64,000 nucleotides of DNA, from contig JACKDN010000012.1 in the NCBI GenBank assembly GCA_020633465.1, forward strand, positions 1-64,000, in the 5' to 3' direction. The notes beneath the pieces were generated by a model. The model saw nothing but the letters and a program-made list of their open reading frames with translations, ran no database searches and was not told where the DNA came from. This stretch comes from Myxococcales bacterium (lineage in GTDB: Bacteria > Myxococcota_A > Bradymonadia > UBA7976 > UBA1532). Made by a program: the position numbers and the translations under genes. Of this stretch, positions 36,295 through 45,884 are shown in pieces. Numbering within the stretch: the first letter of the stretch is position 1; each line of letters starts with the position of its first letter.

Positions 36295-37566
36295 ATGGGA
36301 GCCGACGCCGAGGGCGGACGGGTCGGGGAGGTCCTGGCCGACCGCTACGAGCTGCGCGCGTACGTCGAGAGCGGCGCGCTCGGCGACATCTACAAGGCGG
36401 TGGACCGCCGGCTCGAGTATCGCCAGGTCGCCGTCAAGCTGCTCAAGGCCGGCACGCCCGACGATCAGGTGGCCCGCTTCAAGCGCGAGGCGCTGCTGAC
36501 CGGCGGCCTCTCCAGCCCCCACGTGGTCAAGACCAGCGACTTCGGCGAGACCGCCGACGGCCGCGCCTACCTGGTGATGGAGTGGCTGCAGGGCGAGAGC
36601 CTGGCCGACCTGCTGCACCGCGAAGAGACGCTGCCCGTCGAGCGCGCGCTGCGCCTGGCCGACGGCGTCCTGGCCGGCCTCGAGGCGGCGCACGAGGCGG
36701 GCGTCGTGCACCGCGATCTGAAGCCCGAGAACCTGTTCGTCGTGGCCGAGCCGGGCGTGCACGACCACGTGAAGATCCTCGACTTCGGCTTCGCGCGCGT
36801 GTTCGGCAGCAGCGCGCTCGACGTCACCGGCGAGGAGCGCATCGTCGTCGGCACCGTCAGCTACATGGCGCCCGAGCAGCTGCGCGGCCGTCGCGCCGAC
36901 CACCGCACCGATCTCTTCAGCGTCGCCGCGCTGCTCTTCCGGATGGTGTCCGGTCGCCTGCCCTACGACACCCGCGGCCCCGACGCGACGATGGCGTCGT
37001 CGGCGGCGTTCCGCGCGCTGAACCTGGACAAGCCGCCCCTGCGCCTCGACACGCTGGACGAGGGCTTCGAGGGGCTGAGCGCGCTGGCGGACGTGCTCGA
37101 GCGCAACCTGTCGGTGGACGTCGAGCAGCGCGAGGCCAGCGCGGGCGCCATGCGGCGCGCGCTGGCGCTGGCCGTCGGCGACGCGGCCCACCTGCCGGCC
37201 GAGGCGTCGCGGCCCGGCGAGTCGGTCGAGGTGTGGTCGAACCCGGCGAGCGGCGTCCACCGCCTGGCCGCCCTCGGGGATGCCGAGGAGGCCGATCCGC
37301 TGGGCGAGACGGTCGAGGTCGGCTCGGTGGACGAGCTGGTGGCCGCCGAAGCCCCGGCGTCGCCGGACGCGCCCGCCGACCCGGCCCTCGCAGACGAGGC
37401 GGCCGACGACGGCGACGCCGAGGCGTTGGCCCGCCGGGGCGCGGCCCCGGGCGCGCCGGCGCCGGGCGGCGGCCCCGCCACCTCCAGCCTTCGCGGCGCC
37501 ATCCTCGGCAGCGTCATCCTCGTCGTCGCTGCCGTCGCCTACTTCACCTGGCGCGCGCTGGGCTGA
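36295..37566 (+). CDS. membrane-anchored Ser/Thr protein kinase
   Basis: A 423-residue Hanks-type kinase with all catalytic elements: glycine loop in VESGALGDIYKA, VAVKLLK (Lys near 46), HRDLKPEN, DFGFAR and APEQLRG. The catalytic domain ends near residue 290. A Glu/Ala/Asp-rich linker leads to one membrane helix at the very C-terminus (ILGSVILVVAAVAYFTW). The kinase faces the cytosol with almost nothing outside, so it probably gets its signal through partner proteins. Kinases of this layout are numerous in Myxococcota. The next gene, a lipoprotein, starts 152 bp later. Its likely counter-enzyme class, PP2C, is encoded at 54942. Confidence 0.92.
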   Translation: MGADAEGGRVGEVLADRYELRAYVESGALGDIYKAVDRRLEYRQVAVKLLKAGTPDDQVARFKREALLTGGLSSPHVVKTSDFGETADGRAYLVMEWLQGESLADLLHREETLPVERALRLADGVLAGLEAAHEAGVVHRDLKPENLFVVAEPGVHDHVKILDFGFARVFGSSALDVTGEERIVVGTVSYMAPEQLRGRRADHRTDLFSVAALLFRMVSGRLPYDTRGPDATMASSAAFRALNLDKPPLRLDTLDEGFEGLSALADVLERNLSVDVEQREASAGAMRRALALAVGDAAHLPAEASRPGESVEVWSNPASGVHRLAALGDAEEADPLGETVEVGSVDELVAAEAPASPDAPADPALADEAADDGDAEALARRGAAPGAPAPGGGPATSSLRGAILGSVILVVAAVAYFTWRALG

Positions 37567-37718
37567 GCCTGCCGCGCGGGCGCGCGGCGCCCCCTTGCAT
37601 TCCCTCTGTCGGCGCACACACTGATGCCCGCACCGCGCAGTGGTGGCGCGGGGTGGGTCCGGCACGAACCGGGCGGCTCGCCGCGCCTGCGGCGTTCGAG
37701 AAGTCGAGTGGAAACAGT

Positions 37719-39581
37719 ATGTTGCGTTGGTCGTTCGTGTGTGTCGCCCTCGCGGTGTGCGCGGGCTGCGACGACAGCAGTGACGGGGACGCGCCGGCCC
37801 CGGACGCCGGCACGGCGGCGGGCACCATCGGGCCCGAGGGCGGATCGTTGACCGCGGGTGGCGCGCAGCTGACCGTGCCGGCCGGCGCGCTGGCCGCGGC
37901 CACGGCGCTGACCGTCAACGAGACGGCCGAGGCGCCCGAGGGCCCTTGGCAGCGGCTGTCGCCGGTGTACCGCTTCGGGCCCGAGGGCACGACCTTCGCC
38001 GCGCCGGTGACGGTGCGCATCACCTTCTCGGGCGGCGGCGGCGCGCCCACCCTGTTCTGGACCGAGGCCGACGGCTTCGCCGCCGTGCCCGGCGCGCGGG
38101 TCGAGGGCGACGCGGTGATCGGCGAGGTCACGCACTTCAGCGAGGGCTTCGTCGGCGTGCCCGGCGCGCCCGACGGCGGGCCGGCGTCGGACGGCGGCGT
38201 GGCGGACGGCGGCGAGCCGGACGGCGCCGCGCCGGGCGACGCGGTGACGCCCCCGGCGGACGGCGGCGCCGCGGTCGACGCGGGCGTCCCGCCCGCGGGC
38301 GGCCCGCTGCAGCCGAGCGCCGCCGTGGCGCTGGGCAGCGACGACCAGCACGACCTCAGCCTGAAGCGCGCCCTGCCCGCGCCCGGCGGCCAGCTCACCG
38401 CGCTCCTGACCTACAACGGCCAGCCCGATCTGGGCGCTGGCCCGCTGCCCGGACCGCAGGGCGGCGCCGTCGTCGCCACCTGGGACGCCGGGCTCGCGCT
38501 GCAGGGCTACTTCGCCCTGGCCGGCCGCGCCACCGACCTCGTGCGGGCGCCCGACGGCGACCTGATCGTGCTGGGTCAGCCGCTGCGCAAGGTGGCCGCG
38601 GACGGCGCCGAGCGGTGGAACAAGTTCTTCGCGCGCGACGGCTCGGTCGACACCGCGCAGGGCGTCGCGGTCGACGCGGCCGGCCGCCTGCACGTCGTCG
38701 GCCTGTTCGACGGCGAGGAGACCTTCGGCGGCGACACCTTCCAGAGCCTGAGCGGCAACACCGCCTTCTACGCGATCTTCGGCGCCGACGGCGCCCACGT
38801 CGCCAGCGCGGCCTACGGCGGCGAGTACTCGACCGTGCTCGACCGCGTGGTGGCGATGCCCGAGGGCGGGGTCGTGGTGGCGGGCACCTACACCGGCGAC
38901 GACGTCGACTTCGGCGGCGGCCCCCTGCCGGCCCCCGGCCGCGTGGCCTTCGACCGCCGCGTGGTGCTCGCGCGGATGGACGATCCGGCGACGCACCGCT
39001 GGAGCGTCGGCCTCGACTTCGGCCAGCGCGCGCCGCAGGTGCAGGCGCTCGAGCGCGCCGCCGACGGCGATCTGCTGCTGTGGGTGTCGATGAACACGGC
39101 GGCCGGGCTCGACCTCGGCACCGGCGTCGTCACCGACGTCCCCGGCCCCGCGCAGCTGCTGATCCGCGTCGGCGCCGACGACGGCGCGGTGAAGGCGGTC
39201 GACGCGCTGGTCGGCGCCCAGCTGAGCACGCCGGGTGTGAGCCGCGCCGGCGGCGCCTGGTGCGTCGCCGGCACCGCCACGCGCCGCATCACCGCGGGCA
39301 CGGTCGAGCTGGGCCCGATCGATCCGATGACGCAGTCGCCCAGCGGCTTCGCGGTGGTGCTGGACGACGCCGCGGCGGGCGGCGCGGCCTTCGACCTCAG
39401 CTTCCCGGTCCCCGGCCCGCCCGACTACCGGCTCGACCAGGTCGAGGGGCTCGCCTGTGCGCCCGACGGCGCCGGCGGCCTCTTCTGGTTCGGCGGGTAC
39501 CGCGGCATGGTCGACCTGGCCGGCCCGCTGCCCGCCGGGACGCAGAACCGCCGCCCCTTCCTCGCGCGCCTGGCGCCCTGA
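37719..39581 (+). CDS. lipoprotein with ZU5-like domain and beta-propeller-like repeats
   Basis: A 620-residue exported protein, ATG 37719. The signal peptide ends AVCAGC with two Asp after it. Residues 35-150 resemble a ZU5-type domain: GTIGPEGGSLTAGGAQLTVP, GALAAATALTVNE, YRFGPEGTTFAAPVTVRI. A DGG/DAG linker of about 60 residues follows. The second half repeats strand blocks with a D-G-D/A-G turn (RAPDGDLIVLGQPL, VDAAGRLHVVGLFDG, AMPEGGVVVAGTYTGDD, ERAADGDLLLWVSM), consistent with a beta-propeller. Such proteins in Myxococcota are usually anchored to the outer surface; no substrate is known. Confidence 0.68.
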   Translation: MLRWSFVCVALAVCAGCDDSSDGDAPAPDAGTAAGTIGPEGGSLTAGGAQLTVPAGALAAATALTVNETAEAPEGPWQRLSPVYRFGPEGTTFAAPVTVRITFSGGGGAPTLFWTEADGFAAVPGARVEGDAVIGEVTHFSEGFVGVPGAPDGGPASDGGVADGGEPDGAAPGDAVTPPADGGAAVDAGVPPAGGPLQPSAAVALGSDDQHDLSLKRALPAPGGQLTALLTYNGQPDLGAGPLPGPQGGAVVATWDAGLALQGYFALAGRATDLVRAPDGDLIVLGQPLRKVAADGAERWNKFFARDGSVDTAQGVAVDAAGRLHVVGLFDGEETFGGDTFQSLSGNTAFYAIFGADGAHVASAAYGGEYSTVLDRVVAMPEGGVVVAGTYTGDDVDFGGGPLPAPGRVAFDRRVVLARMDDPATHRWSVGLDFGQRAPQVQALERAADGDLLLWVSMNTAAGLDLGTGVVTDVPGPAQLLIRVGADDGAVKAVDALVGAQLSTPGVSRAGGAWCVAGTATRRITAGTVELGPIDPMTQSPSGFAVVLDDAAAGGAAFDLSFPVPGPPDYRLDQVEGLACAPDGAGGLFWFGGYRGMVDLAGPLPAGTQNRRPFLARLAP

Positions 39582-39629
39582 CCCGGGCGCCGCCTTGCGT
39601 GAGGCGGCGCCATCCACGATGCTCGGTCC

Positions 39630-39932
39630 ATGGCGACGCAGCCCGACCAGCCCTTCGTCCCTCCACGCGCGCCCAGCCAACAGGCCTGGGACGCGATGTC
39701 ACCCGGGGAGCGCCAACGGGTCGTCGACACCCTGCCGAATTCGGTGACCGAGGCCGAGTTGCCTACCGCCGCGGCGAAGCGTGCGCTGGCGGACGCCAGG
39801 CGCGCGCTCGCGGACGCCGAGCGGGCGCGTGCCGAGGCCGAGCGGGCGCGTGCGGAGACCGAGCAGGCGCTCCGCGAGGCGCAGGCCCGCATCGCCGAAC
39901 TCGAACGGCGTCTCGGCGAGGACGCCGACTGA
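39630..39932 (+). CDS. short coiled-coil protein, possible internal-deletion relative of Uma2 proteins
   Basis: A 100-residue protein. Residues 13-45 (APSQQAWDAMSPGERQRVVD, then TLPNSVTEAEL) resemble the N-terminal arm that some Uma2-family proteins have before their nuclease domain. Residues 48-97 are a heptad-patterned coiled coil of Ala/Arg/Glu, as in the C-terminal tails of the same proteins. The nuclease domain between them is absent. The frame is supported by clean codon bias, ATG 39630 and a stop before the convergent esterase gene. It might act by pairing with full-length family members; this is speculation. Confidence 0.55.
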   Translation: MATQPDQPFVPPRAPSQQAWDAMSPGERQRVVDTLPNSVTEAELPTAAAKRALADARRALADAERARAEAERARAETEQALREAQARIAELERRLGEDAD

Positions 39933-39964
39933 CGCGCGGGGCCGACTCGGCGGGTCGACCCTCT

Positions 39965-41709
39965 TCAGTCGCAGACCGGGTATCCAGGGCCCGGCGGGCA
40001 CGCGGGCGGGGCCTCGCCGCGGAGCGTGGCGCGCATCCAGGCGACGGCGTGCGCGCTGCCGGCCTCGACCAGCGTGAAGTGATCCTCGCCGGCGAAGGCG
40101 CACGTCGTCGGCGTCAGCCCGTTCGCGACCAGGTAGTCGGCGGTGCACTGCTGCCGGTCGAGCGGCTGCTGCGCGTCGTCTTCGCCGCTGAGCATCAGGA
40201 CCGGCGCGCCCTGGGCGTCGGGCACGGACTCGTTGGCGCGCGCCCGGTCGACGAAGGCGCGCGCAGCTTCGGTGCACACGTCTCGGCGGTCGCACGCGAC
40301 GACGTCGTCGATCCAGTCGGGGTCGATCAGCTGGGCCGCCGTGTTGGGGGGTTGATAGCCGCCGTTGGGGGTGGCCAGCGTCGCCACGATGCCGAAGATG
40401 CACTGGTCCCGGATCGCGTCGACCACCACGTCGCGCACGTCGGGGTGGAACGCCAGCGGCGCCAGCGCCTCGCCGGCGATGTTCGCGGCGTCGGCGTAGG
40501 TGGCCAGCGCGACGACGGCGCGCGTCACGCCGGCGCCGCCGATCAGCGGGGCCAGGCCGGGGAAGCGATAGGCGTTCAGCACGACGTTCTCCTGCGCGCT
40601 GCCCGCGAACGCGACGGCGGCCACCACCGGCATGTCCGGCGCGTACCGGCGCGACCACGACTGCGCGTTCAGCGCCGCGCCGCCCCCCTGGCTGTGCCCG
40701 GCCACGACCATCGCGTCGTCGACGCTGCCCGGCGTCACGGCCGCGCGCGCCGCCCGCCCCGCGTCGAGCACCGAGCGCGCGGTGTCCGGCGCGTTGCCGT
40801 AGCCCTGCACGCCCGCGTTGCCCAAGCCGGCGTAGTCGGGCAGCACCGTGACGTAGCCCGCGGCCAGCCAGGGCAGGCCCAGGTCGTCGACGGTCGGGCC
40901 CGGCGCGCCCATCGACGGCGCGCAGCGGTCGGCGAGGCCTACAGTGCCGTGGGTCACGACGACCACCGGGCGGGGGCCGTCGGTCGGCGTGTCGGGCACC
41001 CACAGCCGCGCGGTGCCGGTGCCGCCGACGCCAGGGACGCGCTCGGTGCGGTAGGCGATGCGATAGCCCCGGTACCCGCTCTGCACGGCGACGGCCGGCT
41101 GGTCGGCCAGGCGCTGCCGAACCGCGGCCGCGTCCGCGGCGTCGTCGGGCGCGCAGGCCACGACGCTGCCCGCCGCCACCGCGCCGGCCTGCGCGGCGTA
41201 GACGTCGCCGCCGGCGCAGGGGACGACCAACGCGGGCGCGGGCCGGAGCGTGGGGCGGCGTCGTCGGGGCGGCCGAGATCGGCGGGCGGGCCGGCGTCCC
41301 GTCTCACCGCGGCGTCTGCCGCGGGGCCGAGGTCCGGACCCGTCGCGGCGTCCGCGTCGGGGCCAGCGTCCCGTCTCACCGCGGCGTCCGCGCCCGTCCC
41401 GGCGTCCTGCGGCGTCGTCGCGTCGGCCGCGGGTCCGGCGTCGCGCGTGGCCGCCGCGTCCGAACTGGGGCCGACGTCGCGGCTCACCGACGCATCGGTG
41501 GCGCGCCCTGCATCCCGCCGCGCCGCGGCGTCCGTGGCCGGGCCGCCGTCTCGGCCCTCATCGCCGCCGTCCTGCGCGGCCGACGCCCGCGCGTCCTCGC
41601 CCGTGGCGCCCGCGTCCCCGCGCCCGGTCCCGCCGTCGCACCCCCACAGCGGCGCCAGCGCGACCGCGAGGGCCAGCCCCCGCGCGACTCCGGCCCACGG
41701 CGCGCGCAT
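39965..41709 (-). CDS. alpha/beta-hydrolase (esterase/lipase-type) lipoprotein, one frame break
   Basis: 581 codons if one C is restored in the CCCC run at 41252-41255. The start ATG 41709 overlaps the putA-type stop by one base (TGATG). The signal peptide ends PLWGC. Seven 12-residue acidic repeats (residues 59-142) form a spacer, then an alpha/beta hydrolase: VVVVTHGTVGL, LPWLAAGYVTVLPDYAGLG, nucleophile elbow VAGHSQGGGAAL, acidic residue in MLSGEDDAQQP, and FAGEDHFTLVEAG with the His. Cys pairs (CAPSMG, CDRRDVC, CTADYL, ACPPGPGYPVC) suggest disulfides. It is likely a surface or periplasmic esterase or peptidase. Co-transcription with proline catabolism is implied by the overlap. Confidence 0.75.
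41284..41535 (-). repeat. seven tandem 36-bp units coding a 12-residue linker repeat
   Basis: Consensus x-D-A-A-x-x-R-D-A-G-P-x, repeated seven times without gap in the esterase lipoprotein (for example SDAAATRDAGPA, ADAAVRRDAGPD, ADAAVRRDAGPP). At DNA level the units have diverged, so protein-level selection or old duplication is likely. It separates the lipid anchor from the enzyme. Confidence 0.8.
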
Positions 41710-44681
41710 CAGGCCTCCAGGTCCGGCGCGAAGCCCCGCCGCTGCGTGTTCTCGGTCACGCACCGGGGGTCGAGGAAGTTCAGCAGGTAGTCGGGCCCGC
41801 CCGCCTTCGTGCCGCCGCCGCTCATCGCGAAGCCGCCGAAGGGCTGCCGCCCCACGACGGCCCCGGTGATGCCCCGGTTGATGTACAGGTTGCCCACCCG
41901 CAGCTCGGCGCGCGCGCGCTCGATGTGCTTCGGCGACCGGCTGAACAGCCCCCCGGTCAGCGCGTACTTCGTCCCGTTCGCGATGCGCAGCGCCTCGTCG
42001 AAGTCCTCGGCCTTCACCACCGCCACCACCGGCCCGAACAGCTCGTCCTGCGCCAGCGGATCGTCGGGCGCCACGTCCGCGAAGACGTGCGGCATCACGA
42101 AGTGCCCCGCGCCCTCCCACGCGCCGCCCAGGGCCAGCCGCGCCCGCTTCCGACCCGCCTCGATGGCCCCCTCGAGCCGCGCCCGCGCCTCGGCCTCGAC
42201 CACCGGCCCCATCTGCGTGCCCGGCGCCTTCGGATCGCCCACGTGCAGGCTGCGCGCGGCCTCGACCAGCCGCGCGAGGAAGGCGTCGTAGTGCGCCGCC
42301 AGCACCACCACCCGCGAGCACGCGCTGCACTTCTGGCCCGCGAACCCGAACGCGCTGTGCACCACGCCGGCGACGGCCTCGTCGAGATCGGCGTCGCTGT
42401 CGACGATCACGCAGTTCTTGCCGCCCATCTCGCAGACCACGCGCTTCAGCGCCGGCTGCCCCGGGTGCGTCACGCCCGCCGCGCGCCAGATGCCCAGCCC
42501 CACCTCGAGGCTGCCGGTGAACGCGATGTTCGCCACGTCCTCGTGCTCGACCAGGCGCGCGCCCACGGTCTCGCCGCGCCCGGGCAGGAAGTGCAGCACG
42601 TCCGTCGGTACGCCGGCCGCGTGCGCCAGCTGCACCAGCCGCGCGGCGATGGCCATGGACTGCTCGGCGGGCTTGGCGACGACGCAGTTGCCCGTCACCA
42701 ACGCCGCCGTCGTCATGCCGGTGAAGATCGCCAGCGGGAAGTTCCACGGCGCGATCACCGCCGTCACCCCGCGCCCCTGATAGCTCAGGTGGTTGGCCTC
42801 GCCGGGCAGCCGTTGCATCAGCCGGGGTTCGGCCAGCCGCAGCATCTCGCGCCCGTAGTATTCGCAGAAGTCGATGGCCTCGCAGGTGTCCGCGTCGGCC
42901 TCGCGCCAGGTCTTGCCCACCTCGCGCACCATCAGCGCAGACAGCGCGTCGCGCTCCGCCCGCATCCGCGCCGCCAGCTCGAACAGCAGGCCGGCGCGCT
43001 CGCGCGCGGGACGGTCGCGCCACGCGGGCCACGCCGCCTTCGCCGCGCGCACCGCCCGATCGGCGTCGTCGACGCCCGCCAGCGTCACCGACGCGACCAC
43101 CGTCTCACCGTCGGTCGGATCGACGGTCTCGAGCACCTCGCCGCCCTCGACCGCGGCGCCGCCGACGATCGCGTGCAGCCTCGTCCCCAACGGCACGTCG
43201 CGCAGCGCCGTCGCGAAGGCCCGCCGCGCCGCCGCCTCGGCGAAGTCGCGCGGCGGCTCGTTCGCGAAGGGCGCGGGATCGTCCACGTCCGTCCGCGGCC
43301 CCGGCACCGCCCGCACCTGCGCGTCCCGCTCGACCGGCTTCGGCGGCGCCAGCAGCGCGTCCATCGCCGCCCCGTCGACGAAGCCCTGCCGCAGCCAGCT
43401 CTCGTTGCTCGTGTTCTCGAGCAGCCGCCGCACCAGGTAGGCCATGCCCGGGATCAGCTCGCCCACCGGCGCGTACACCCGCACCCGGTGCCCGCGGTCG
43501 ACGCAGGCCGCCTTCACCGGCTCGGCCATGCCGTACAGGCACTGGATCTCGTAGCCCTCGATCGGCACGTCGTGGGCCTCGGCGGTCGCGATGGCGTGCG
43601 CGATGCTGCGCACGTTGTGGCTGCCGATGGCCGTCCGCACGTGCGCGTGGTTCGACAGCAGCAGCGTCGCGCACCGCTCGTAGCACGCGTCCGTGTCGGC
43701 CTTGTCGCGCCACACCGGCGCCGGCCACCCCTGCTGCGCCGCCTGGACGATCTCGTAATCCCAGTACGCGCCCTTCACCAGCCGCACGGTCACCCGCCGG
43801 CCCGCCCGCCGGGCCCAGTCGATGATGCGCTGGACGTCGGCCTCGGCGTCGCGCAGGTACGCCTGCACCACCACGCCGGCGTCCTCGAAGCCCTCGAGCC
43901 GCGGATCCTCGAGCACCCGCTCGAACACCGCGAAGGTCAGGTCGCGCAGGCTGCGCTGCTCGAGGTCGAGGTTCACGAAGGCCCCCGCCTCGCGCGCGGC
44001 CACGAACAGCGGCACCAGCCGCCGCGCCGCCCGCTCGACGCTGGCCTCGAAGTCCAGCGCGTCGAGGTGGTTGTCCATCGCGCTGACCTTGACCGACACG
44101 TTCACCCGCGGGATGGGTCCGCGATCGTCGCGGTCCAGCCGCGGATCGTCCTTCCACCCCTTCGCCTCGGCCGCCAGCGTCCCGATCAGGTCGTGATAGC
44201 GCGCCACGTAGTCGGCCGCCTCGGCGTCGCTGACCACCGCCTCGCCCAGCAGGTCGACCGTGAACCCCAGCCCCTGCTTGCGCAGGTCGCGCAGCGGCTT
44301 GACCGCCTCGGCGGGCGTCACTCCGGCGATGAAGTTGCGCCCCATGCCCTCGAGGTTCTTCGCGATCTGCCCCGCCGCCACCCGCATCGGCAGCCGCCCG
44401 AGGCTGGCCCCCTTCAGCGCCACCTTCAGCGCGGTGGGCACCTTCAGCCCCGGCCGCAGCAGGTACTCCTGGATGTGCCGCCCCACCTCGTCGGGCGAGT
44501 CGAGCACCGGGAACACGTCGACGAAGCGGAACATCTCGGTCTTGAAGCCGGGATCGCGCATCGCCCACTCGAGGATCTGGCCGCTCCACCAGGCCTTGTC
44601 GAAGACGCCGGGCTTCTTGCCCTTCGTCCGGCGGAACAGGTCTTCACCGATGGCGCGGATGCGGGGTTCGAGGCTGCCCAT
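41709..44681 (-). CDS. putA: bifunctional proline dehydrogenase / glutamate-semialdehyde dehydrogenase
   Basis: A 990-residue enzyme oxidising proline to glutamate. ATG 44681 has GAGGAGGA with ideal spacing. The proline dehydrogenase barrel covers residues 80-420: GFTVDLLGEAVVSDAEAADY, VNVSVKVSAMD, RVTVRLVKGAYWDYEI and YEIQCLYGMAE. The aldehyde dehydrogenase half starts near 470. It has VIAPWNFPLAIFTGM, FTGSLEVG, VCEMGGKNCVIV (Glu) and GQKCSACSR with the catalytic Cys near 785, then GPVVAVVKAEDF. There is no N-terminal DNA-binding domain, so it is not an autoregulator, and no C-terminal extension. FAD and NAD serve as cofactors. It is the first gene of a two-gene unit with the esterase lipoprotein. 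Confidence 0.96.
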   Translation of the reverse strand: MGSLEPRIRAIGEDLFRRTKGKKPGVFDKAWWSGQILEWAMRDPGFKTEMFRFVDVFPVLDSPDEVGRHIQEYLLRPGLKVPTALKVALKGASLGRLPMRVAAGQIAKNLEGMGRNFIAGVTPAEAVKPLRDLRKQGLGFTVDLLGEAVVSDAEAADYVARYHDLIGTLAAEAKGWKDDPRLDRDDRGPIPRVNVSVKVSAMDNHLDALDFEASVERAARRLVPLFVAAREAGAFVNLDLEQRSLRDLTFAVFERVLEDPRLEGFEDAGVVVQAYLRDAEADVQRIIDWARRAGRRVTVRLVKGAYWDYEIVQAAQQGWPAPVWRDKADTDACYERCATLLLSNHAHVRTAIGSHNVRSIAHAIATAEAHDVPIEGYEIQCLYGMAEPVKAACVDRGHRVRVYAPVGELIPGMAYLVRRLLENTSNESWLRQGFVDGAAMDALLAPPKPVERDAQVRAVPGPRTDVDDPAPFANEPPRDFAEAAARRAFATALRDVPLGTRLHAIVGGAAVEGGEVLETVDPTDGETVVASVTLAGVDDADRAVRAAKAAWPAWRDRPARERAGLLFELAARMRAERDALSALMVREVGKTWREADADTCEAIDFCEYYGREMLRLAEPRLMQRLPGEANHLSYQGRGVTAVIAPWNFPLAIFTGMTTAALVTGNCVVAKPAEQSMAIAARLVQLAHAAGVPTDVLHFLPGRGETVGARLVEHEDVANIAFTGSLEVGLGIWRAAGVTHPGQPALKRVVCEMGGKNCVIVDSDADLDEAVAGVVHSAFGFAGQKCSACSRVVVLAAHYDAFLARLVEAARSLHVGDPKAPGTQMGPVVEAEARARLEGAIEAGRKRARLALGGAWEGAGHFVMPHVFADVAPDDPLAQDELFGPVVAVVKAEDFDEALRIANGTKYALTGGLFSRSPKHIERARAELRVGNLYINRGITGAVVGRQPFGGFAMSGGGTKAGGPDYLLNFLDPRCVTENTQRRGFAPDLEA

Positions 44682-44762
44682 GGTGTCCTCCTCGGGCGCG
44701 CGGGCCTCCACCTTACCGCGCCCCGGGGCGGCGTAAAGCCCCCCTTCGCGCGCGCAAGGCGG

Positions 44763-44813
44763 TTGACCGCGCGCGGGCCGACGCGTGAATGTGACCCGGC
44801 TGACCGCGTCAGC
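44763..44813 (+). promoter_or_regulatory. candidate promoter and inverted repeat
   Basis: TTGACC at 44763 and TGAATG at 44786 with a 17-base spacer form a fair sigma-70-like pair. A perfect GCTGAC-CGC-GTCAGC inverted repeat lies at 44799-44813, between it and the ribosome site GAGGAG of the gene at 44846. It could be an operator or a 5'-leader hairpin. The divergent putA-type gene starts at 44681, so the region may serve both. Confidence 0.35.
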
Positions 44814-44845
44814 GGCGGCACTCGAATCCAGAGGAGCCCATTCGC

Positions 44846-45832
44846 ATGCAGACTCGTCTTCGGCCGCTCGCTGCGGCACTCGTGGCCCTGGTGTTGGGGT
44901 CGTTCTCGGTGGCCCACGCCGACGGCAAGGCCGACCTCGCGCTCGTGCCCGACGGCTCCACCGTCCTCATGCACGTCGACCTGCGCGGCCTGCGCACCAC
45001 CGCCCTCTACAAGGACATCATCACCCAGCTGAAGGCCGCCCCCGGCACCCAGGAGGGGCTGACCGAGGCCAAGGCCAAGTTCGGCGTCGATCCCGAGAAG
45101 GACATCCACGGCGTCACCATCATCCTGCCCAACGGCTTCCAGAAGTCCGAGCAGATGGCCGTCGTGGTCGAGGCCGACGTCGACCAGAAGAAGGTCGTCG
45201 AGGCGCTCAAGAAGGAAGCCGGCCCCGAGAAGGCGGCCCAGGTCAAGGAGCAGAAGTACGGCGGCGCCACCCTGTATCAGGCGCCCAAGGGCGAGACGCT
45301 GGCCTTCCTGGGCGACAAGCGCATCGTCTTCGGCACCGGCGAGCAGGTGAAGAAGGCCATCGACGCCAAGGGCGGCAAGGGCAATCTGGGCGCGAAGAGC
45401 CCGCTGAGCGGCCTGGTGAAGAACACCGACACCAGCAAGCACATCTGGTTCGCCGCCGCGCTGCCCCCCGAGATGCGCCAGCAGATGGGCCCGCAGGGCA
45501 AGGACTTCGAGAGCGTCAGCGGCTCGCTCGACCTCGCCAAGGGCATCGGCCTGCGGCTGAACATCGGCACCACCAACCCCGAGGCGGCGCAGAAGATGGC
45601 GACCGAGCTGTTGAAGCAGGCCAAGGAGGCCGCCGCCCAGCCGATGATGGCCGCCATGGGCATCGGGCCGGCGCTCGCGGGCATGAAGGCCGAGGCGAAG
45701 GGCAAGTCGCTCGCGATCGCCATCGACCTCAACGAGCAGCAGGTGCAGCAGCTCAAGACGATGGTCGGCATGATGATGGCGGGCGCCGCGGCCGGGAAGG
45801 CCGCCCCGGCGATGCCCCCGCCCAAGCAGTAG
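44846..45832 (+). CDS. exported protein of unknown function (DUF3352-like)
   Basis: A 328-residue protein from ATG 44846. A Sec signal peptide (RPLAAALVALVLGSFSVAHA, cleavage after AHA) is followed by a soluble alpha/beta body: LVPDGSTVLMHVDLRGLRTT, DPEKDIHGVTIILPNGF, MAVVVEADVDQKKVVEALKK, YGGATLYQAPKGETLAFLGD. The pattern, a D-x-R/K-rich strand pair repeated twice, resembles DUF3352-type substrate-free periplasmic proteins. The C-terminus is Met/Ala-rich (MMAAMGIGPALAGM, MVGMMMAGAAAG). It is Lys-rich and far less Arg-rich than its neighbours. Role unknown. Confidence 0.7.
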   Translation: MQTRLRPLAAALVALVLGSFSVAHADGKADLALVPDGSTVLMHVDLRGLRTTALYKDIITQLKAAPGTQEGLTEAKAKFGVDPEKDIHGVTIILPNGFQKSEQMAVVVEADVDQKKVVEALKKEAGPEKAAQVKEQKYGGATLYQAPKGETLAFLGDKRIVFGTGEQVKKAIDAKGGKGNLGAKSPLSGLVKNTDTSKHIWFAAALPPEMRQQMGPQGKDFESVSGSLDLAKGIGLRLNIGTTNPEAAQKMATELLKQAKEAAAQPMMAAMGIGPALAGMKAEAKGKSLAIAIDLNEQQVQQLKTMVGMMMAGAAAGKAAPAMPPPKQ

Positions 45833-45884
45833 CGCTCGTTCCTCACATTCGACCTGCCCCCGGGCGCTGTGCCACCCTGAGCGG

